A model generated the notes under the pieces. That model did not search any database. It worked only from the letters and a program-made list of their open reading frames with translations, and was not told the DNA's origin. A program made the position numbers and the translations under genes. From assembly GCF_040544555.1 (NCBI RefSeq), contig NZ_JBEPKD010000001.1, positions 372,001 through 436,000 on the forward strand: 64,000 bases of DNA. Direction: 5' to 3'. Shown here in pieces: positions 60,292 to 64,000 of this stretch; positions within the stretch are counted from its first letter, which is position 1; every line of letters starts with the position of its first letter. Source of the stretch: Halalkalibacter oceani (GTDB lineage: Bacteria; Bacillota; Bacilli; Bacillales; Bacillaceae_D).

Positions 60292-60305
60292 AGAAAGCGC
60301 TTTCT
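60292..60305. promoter_or_regulatory. cre-like palindrome AGAAAGCGCTTTCT
   Basis: A perfect 14-bp palindrome 95 nt upstream of the EamA gene agrees with the CcpA site TGWAANCGNTNWCA at all but the outermost positions. Confidence 0.45.
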
Positions 60306-60361
60306 TGAAAAGGCCGGAAATCAGGAGGTCATTGAAAAACGTCCTATTTCGTAACTCGAAG

Positions 60362-60406
60362 AAAAAAGCTGCTGAAAAAGTGTAAATCGTCCTTTTTCAG
60401 CAGCTT
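60362..60406 (-). terminator. Terminator of the M24/M20 operon
   Basis: AAGCTGCTGAAAAAG and CTTTTTCAGCAGCTT form a perfect 15-bp stem; on the minus strand TTTT follows. Confidence 0.9.
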
Positions 60407-60430
60407 CGTCGACCCGAAAGCCTGTGCGTT

Positions 60431-61666
60431 CTACGATGTGTGTTCGTCCGGAATGATGGAGATGACCGGTTTTTCGTACAAATCCCGTGGGAAAGCTGTC
60501 ATCGTTTCTACGCCACGGTTGGTAATGCGAATTGTTTCCGTAATCTCCACACCATAGTCCTCGTACCATAAGCCTGGCATTAAGTGAAACGTCATATTCG
60601 GTTGCAGGACGGTTTGATCTCCCGGCCGAAAACTGACTGTATGCTCGCCCCAGTCTGGCGGGAAGCTTAACCCGACTGAATAGCCGAGACGCGAGCTTTT
60701 ATGAAAGCCGTACTTTCCGATCGTTTGCCGCCACACCTGCTCCACTTCCTCGGCGAGCATCCCCGGCTTAATCGCTGCCAGCGTTGTCGCGATTCCTTCC
60801 TGGACGACAGCAGCCATTTCCTTAACATGCTGCGGGGCGCGGCCGACCGCCATCGTTCTCGCCATCGGCGTATGGTAGCGCTGATAGACGCCGGCAATTT
60901 CAATTGTCAAAAAATCCCCTTCTTCATAGCGCCGTTCTGTCCAGGTCAAATGCGGGCAGGCCGTCTTCTCATTCGTCGGCAGCATCGGCACGATGGATGG
61001 ATAATCACCACCGAACTCAGCCGTCCCCTGAACTTGCGCATGCGAGATCGCAGCGGCGACATCACACTCCCTCACTCCTGGGGCGACGGCCTCGTAAGCA
61101 GCCTTCATCGCTTTCTCCACAATCTTCGCCGCTTTCTTCATGTAGACAATTTCCTGCTCTGATTTGATCAAACGAACGCCGTTTACAAGACTTGACGTGT
61201 CCTTTAGCTTCGCGTTTGGCAAGCCGTGCTTCAGCCGCTCATAGCTTAAGGCGGTAAAGTAATGGGCGTCCATCTCGACCCCGATGGCGCGGCTTCCTTG
61301 ACCGATTTCCGTTAAAATATTGGCGATAAAATCAATCGGGTGTCTTTCTGTAGACTGGACATAATAATCCGGATAGGCAATAATATGCTGTTCATCAAGC
61401 CACGTTGTTTTGGCGACGCCCCCTGCATCCATCTGTCTGCCGATCCATAGCGGCTGGTCATCGTCCAGCGTCACGATCATCATCTGATGAACGTAAAAGC
61501 TCCAGGCCGCATAATGACTGACATAGTACATATTGGAAGGATTGGAAATGAGGAGCACATCAATGCCGACATCAACCATTCTGCTTTTTACCTTTTCCAG
61601 CCTTTGCTTATATTCTGATAACGGGAACAAATGATCCACCCTCCTTTTTTCTTGTTGATTCTCCAT
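60431..61666 (-). CDS. doeA: M24 family hydrolase, ectoine hydrolase (DoeA/EutD)-like
   Basis: The 411-residue pita-bread protein matches DoeA as I recall it, in blocks such as SNMYYVSHYAAWSFYVHQ, FGGDYPSIVPMLPTNEK, PHLTWTERRYEEGD, FEIAGVY-type IEIAGVYQRYHTPMART and FPPDWGEHTVSFRPGDQT. The metal ligands of Xaa-Pro peptidases are replaced (IEIAG where peptidases have DIG), which argues against a metallopeptidase. DoeA opens the ectoine ring to acetyl-diaminobutyrate. The start overlaps the M20 gene stop (TAATG). A plain creatinase/prolidase paralogue is the alternative. Confidence 0.75.
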   Translation of the reverse strand: MENQQEKRRVDHLFPLSEYKQRLEKVKSRMVDVGIDVLLISNPSNMYYVSHYAAWSFYVHQMMIVTLDDDQPLWIGRQMDAGGVAKTTWLDEQHIIAYPDYYVQSTERHPIDFIANILTEIGQGSRAIGVEMDAHYFTALSYERLKHGLPNAKLKDTSSLVNGVRLIKSEQEIVYMKKAAKIVEKAMKAAYEAVAPGVRECDVAAAISHAQVQGTAEFGGDYPSIVPMLPTNEKTACPHLTWTERRYEEGDFLTIEIAGVYQRYHTPMARTMAVGRAPQHVKEMAAVVQEGIATTLAAIKPGMLAEEVEQVWRQTIGKYGFHKSSRLGYSVGLSFPPDWGEHTVSFRPGDQTVLQPNMTFHLMPGLWYEDYGVEITETIRITNRGVETMTAFPRDLYEKPVISIIPDEHTS

Positions 61667-62874
61667 TATGCCATCCAATCGGATCCACATTGGATGGTGG
61701 ATAGCGCTTTACCGGATAACAGGCGGAGGCCTGCTTCGACGAGAATGTTCGTACCAAGCTCAAGTGCCGCCTCATTAAAATCAAATGTTGGCTGGTGAAG
61801 CGCCGTCTGCTGCGGAAGGCCCGCCCCGAGAAAAAGCATGGCTCCCGGCCGCTGAGCTGCCAGATGACTAAAATCCTCGCTGCCCATTCCGTACGGCTGC
61901 TCGTGAATCGCTATTTCCGGCTCAACCGAACGTACTGTTTCTTCGAGCAGCTTCACTATTTCCGGCGCATTTTTTAGAGCTGGTTCTCCGTGTTCCATCG
62001 TCAGCTCATAGCTCCCTCCATATGCTTTCACACTCTCAAGAACATGACGCAGCGCTATTTCCATTTGGCCTCTCGCCACGATTGAATAGGTTCGAATCGT
62101 CCCATTGATCCTGACCTGTGACGGAATGACATTTGCCGAGCTGCCAGCCTCAAGCCTGCCGATACTTAACACCGCCGGCTCCAGCGCCGCGATTTTCCGC
62201 GCCGGGATTCCATACAATCCGGGGAGAATCAGCGAAGTTAGCCAGATCGGATCAACAGCCTGCTCCGGATAGGCTCCATGCCCACCCGTCCCGCTAATGA
62301 CGATCGAAAACGTATCGACATTCGCCATCACAATTCCCGAACATAGCTTAATCTGCTTATATGGAAGCTCCGGGTCAAGATGAAGGGCGATCATCGCCAT
62401 GACATCATCAAGAATTCCAGAAGCCAGTATATGCTGGGCGCCTGTCAAGCCTTGTTCATCACTCGTTTCTTCCGCCGGCTGAAACAGACATTTGACCGTG
62501 CCTTTCAGCTTGCCGCTTTCATGCAATTCGCTTAAGCGATGGACCGCGCCAAGCAGCATCGCTGTATGACCGTCATGCCCACAGGCATGCATGATGCCGC
62601 GGTGGACAGACTGATAATCGGCTCCGGTTTTCTCTTCAATCGGCAGGGCGTCAATATCGGCTCGCAAGCCAATGACTGGCGATTCCCCGTTTCCGACCGT
62701 GGCCAGGACGCCGGTATCAAGCCCGATTGTTTCCTTGCCGGTATGAAGCGTTACGCCAGGCAGACCGGCTAATTGCTCAACGATATAGGCAGTCGTTTTA
62801 TGCTCGGCAAAGCTAAGCTCAGGATAGCGATGGAGATGGCGGCGCCAGATGATTAACTGTTCGGCTGCTGTCAT
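61666..62874 (-). CDS. M20 family amidohydrolase/deacylase
   Basis: The 402-residue metalloenzyme has RADIDALPIEEKTG, MHACGHDGHTAMLLGA and FQPAEETSDEQGLTGA with zinc ligands, GTGGHGAYPEQAVDP in the lid domain, and GSEDFSHLAAQRPGAMLFLG. It resembles hippurate and N-acyl-amino-acid hydrolases. Beside a DoeA-like enzyme it could deacetylate the acetyl-diaminobutyrate formed from ectoine. Both ends overlap neighbours (ATGA with the upstream gene, TAATG downstream). Confidence 0.9.
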   Translation of the reverse strand: MTAAEQLIIWRRHLHRYPELSFAEHKTTAYIVEQLAGLPGVTLHTGKETIGLDTGVLATVGNGESPVIGLRADIDALPIEEKTGADYQSVHRGIMHACGHDGHTAMLLGAVHRLSELHESGKLKGTVKCLFQPAEETSDEQGLTGAQHILASGILDDVMAMIALHLDPELPYKQIKLCSGIVMANVDTFSIVISGTGGHGAYPEQAVDPIWLTSLILPGLYGIPARKIAALEPAVLSIGRLEAGSSANVIPSQVRINGTIRTYSIVARGQMEIALRHVLESVKAYGGSYELTMEHGEPALKNAPEIVKLLEETVRSVEPEIAIHEQPYGMGSEDFSHLAAQRPGAMLFLGAGLPQQTALHQPTFDFNEAALELGTNILVEAGLRLLSGKALSTIQCGSDWMA

Positions 62875-64000
62875 CCTTCGTTCACGGCTTCAAGAGCCTG
62901 CTTCAAATCCGCCAGCAAATCACCTTGATCTTCAATTCCGGCTGAATAACGAACGAGACCTTCCGGAATGCCAAGCGCCGCCCGCTCCTCCGGCGTGTTC
63001 TCGACATGACTTGTCGTCCGCGCCGGCCCAACCGTTGTTTCCACCGCGCCGAGATTTGCGGCACGATGTGCGATCTCAAGCTGCGGCAAAAATTGTCTGA
63101 CCGCTTCCAGTCCTCCTTTTAAGGCAAAGCTCAGCATTCCGCCGAAGCCGCTCATCTGCTCCCGGGCAATCTGATGGTTCGGATGAGTCGCAAGCCCGGG
63201 ATAATAAACGCTTGCGACTTTTTCATGTCCACTTAAATAACGTGCTACCGCGAGGGCGTTCTCCTGCTGCTTTTCAACGCGCAGCTTTAATGTTTTCATT
63301 CCGCGCAGCAACAGATAGGCTGCCATCGGATCAAGTGAGGCGCCATTTATTTCGCGGTAATGGTAAATCGCTTCAACGAGCTGACGATCACCGCAAACGA
63401 CACCGCCAAGCGCATCGGCATGCCCGCCGAGAAATTTAGTCGCACTGTGAATGACAAGATCCGCTCCGAGCGCCAGTGGATTTTGATTAATCGGTGTCGC
63501 GAACGTATTATCGACGAAAACGAGTGCTCCCGACTGTTTTGCCGCTTGCACAATCCGGCGGATGTCCGTTATTTTCACCGTTGGATTCGTTGGTGTTTCC
63601 AAATAGACGAGCCTGCAGCCTTTTTCGATTTCTGCTTCCATCTGCTCATGATTGCCCGTTTCGACAAGCTCGACCTCGATTTGCAGCTGAGGCAGAAATT
63701 CGGAAAAGATTTTATTCGTCCCGCCGTACGTGTCCTTGATTGAGACGAGGCGGTCGCCCGGTCTCAATACGGTCATGAGCGCATTGGAGATCGCCGCCAT
63801 TCCGGTTGAACAGCTCGTTGCCGCTTCTGCTCCTTCCAGCTCTTTCACTTTTTCCTCAAAGGCCTGGACGGTTGGATTCGTATTGCGGCCGTAAATATGC
63901 CCGTCCCGTTTTCCAATCGCCACTTCATACCATTCATCAATGTCGTCGTATCCGTATGCTACACTATGAACAACCGGAACCTGCGTTGCTCCATGGGCCA
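62871..64000 (-). CDS. Cystathionine gamma-synthase family PLP enzyme, 5' end beyond window
   Basis: The frame is open to the right edge: upstream of the first in-frame GTG at 63923 it continues as GATQVPVVHSVAYGYDDIDE, so the true start lies outside. The PLP lysine is in IHSATKFLGGHADALGGVV, with VYLETPTNPTVKI and FVDNTFATP before it. The family makes or cleaves thioether bonds between cysteine- and homoserine-derived substrates. Its stop overlaps the M20 start by 4 nt, so it heads or joins this operon. Confidence 0.9.
   Translation of the reverse strand, partial: AHGATQVPVVHSVAYGYDDIDEWYEVAIGKRDGHIYGRNTNPTVQAFEEKVKELEGAEAATSCSTGMAAISNALMTVLRPGDRLVSIKDTYGGTNKIFSEFLPQLQIEVELVETGNHEQMEAEIEKGCRLVYLETPTNPTVKITDIRRIVQAAKQSGALVFVDNTFATPINQNPLALGADLVIHSATKFLGGHADALGGVVCGDRQLVEAIYHYREINGASLDPMAAYLLLRGMKTLKLRVEKQQENALAVARYLSGHEKVASVYYPGLATHPNHQIAREQMSGFGGMLSFALKGGLEAVRQFLPQLEIAHRAANLGAVETTVGPARTTSHVENTPEERAALGIPEGLVRYSAGIEDQGDLLADLKQALEAVNEG

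Overview
This window is chromosomal DNA from a spore-forming, Gram-positive member of the Bacillaceae. The evidence is GpsB, a CotD-like coat protein, a YhcN/YlaJ spore lipoprotein, a Spo0E-like phosphatase, a B-type RNase P RNA, a lysine riboswitch, GAGG-type ribosome binding sites and many TTG/GTG starts. Several TRAP transporters, an osmoprotectant-type ABC transporter and an ectoine-hydrolase-like gene suggest a salt- or alkali-adapted relative of Bacillus. The genus cannot be fixed from sequence reading alone.

Layout. 1-5 kb: the 5' part of a membrane protein gene, then parC and parE (topoisomerase IV) read leftwards behind a promoter with a LexA-like box. 5-13 kb: CoA-binding protein, a quaternary-amine-type ABC importer with fused permease and binding protein, a double DUF2294 protein, a degenerate RsbT-like protein, a XerS-like recombinase, a YwaF-like membrane protein and an M32 carboxypeptidase. 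13-18 kb: small housekeeping or hypothetical genes, a DUF2975/XRE pair, and an ECF sigma/anti-sigma pair with a plausible autoregulated promoter. 18-29 kb: the Bacillus block ypsC - rnpB - RNase H-like gene - gpsB - ypsA - cotD - mrfB - mrfA, in which a three-gene ABC transporter (binding protein, permease, ATPase) lies between ypsC and rnpB. 29-33 kb: a ketopantoate-reductase-like gene, then an acyltransferase-3 gene followed by a serine hydrolase gene.

33-45 kb is the most unusual region: a 12-gene leftward operon with a complete TRAP transporter, a GH88 unsaturated-uronyl hydrolase, three SDR dehydrogenases, a Gfo/Idh/MocA oxidoreductase, a MaoC hydratase, an enoyl-CoA hydratase, a YdiF-type CoA-transferase and a DapA-family aldolase. 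It is preceded by two identical CcpA/LacI-type operators 84 bp apart. 52-59 kb holds a second, conventional hexuronate cluster (TRAP transporter, Zn-dehydrogenase, kduD, kduI) divergent from an IclR regulator, with CCGTAT-core operator candidates in the shared intergenic region. The KduI/KduD pair could process the unsaturated uronate released by the GH88 enzyme, so the two clusters may work together. 59-64 kb: an EamA exporter and a translationally coupled set (cystathionine gamma-synthase-like, M20 deacylase, ectoine hydrolase-like M24 protein).

45-52 kb holds a HAD phosphatase, an AbgT-family transporter, a cold shock gene with a leader of about 310 nt containing a 16-bp stem, a tiny gene whose 5' leader starts with a hexanucleotide microsatellite, spore lipoprotein genes, a Spo0E-like gene, and an L-box-controlled dapA. 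Intergenic regions carry a family of long hairpins with a conserved AAAAGG-TAAAA-AACCTTTT core, and two other small repeat families. No CRISPR array, tRNA gene, insertion sequence or prophage was seen.
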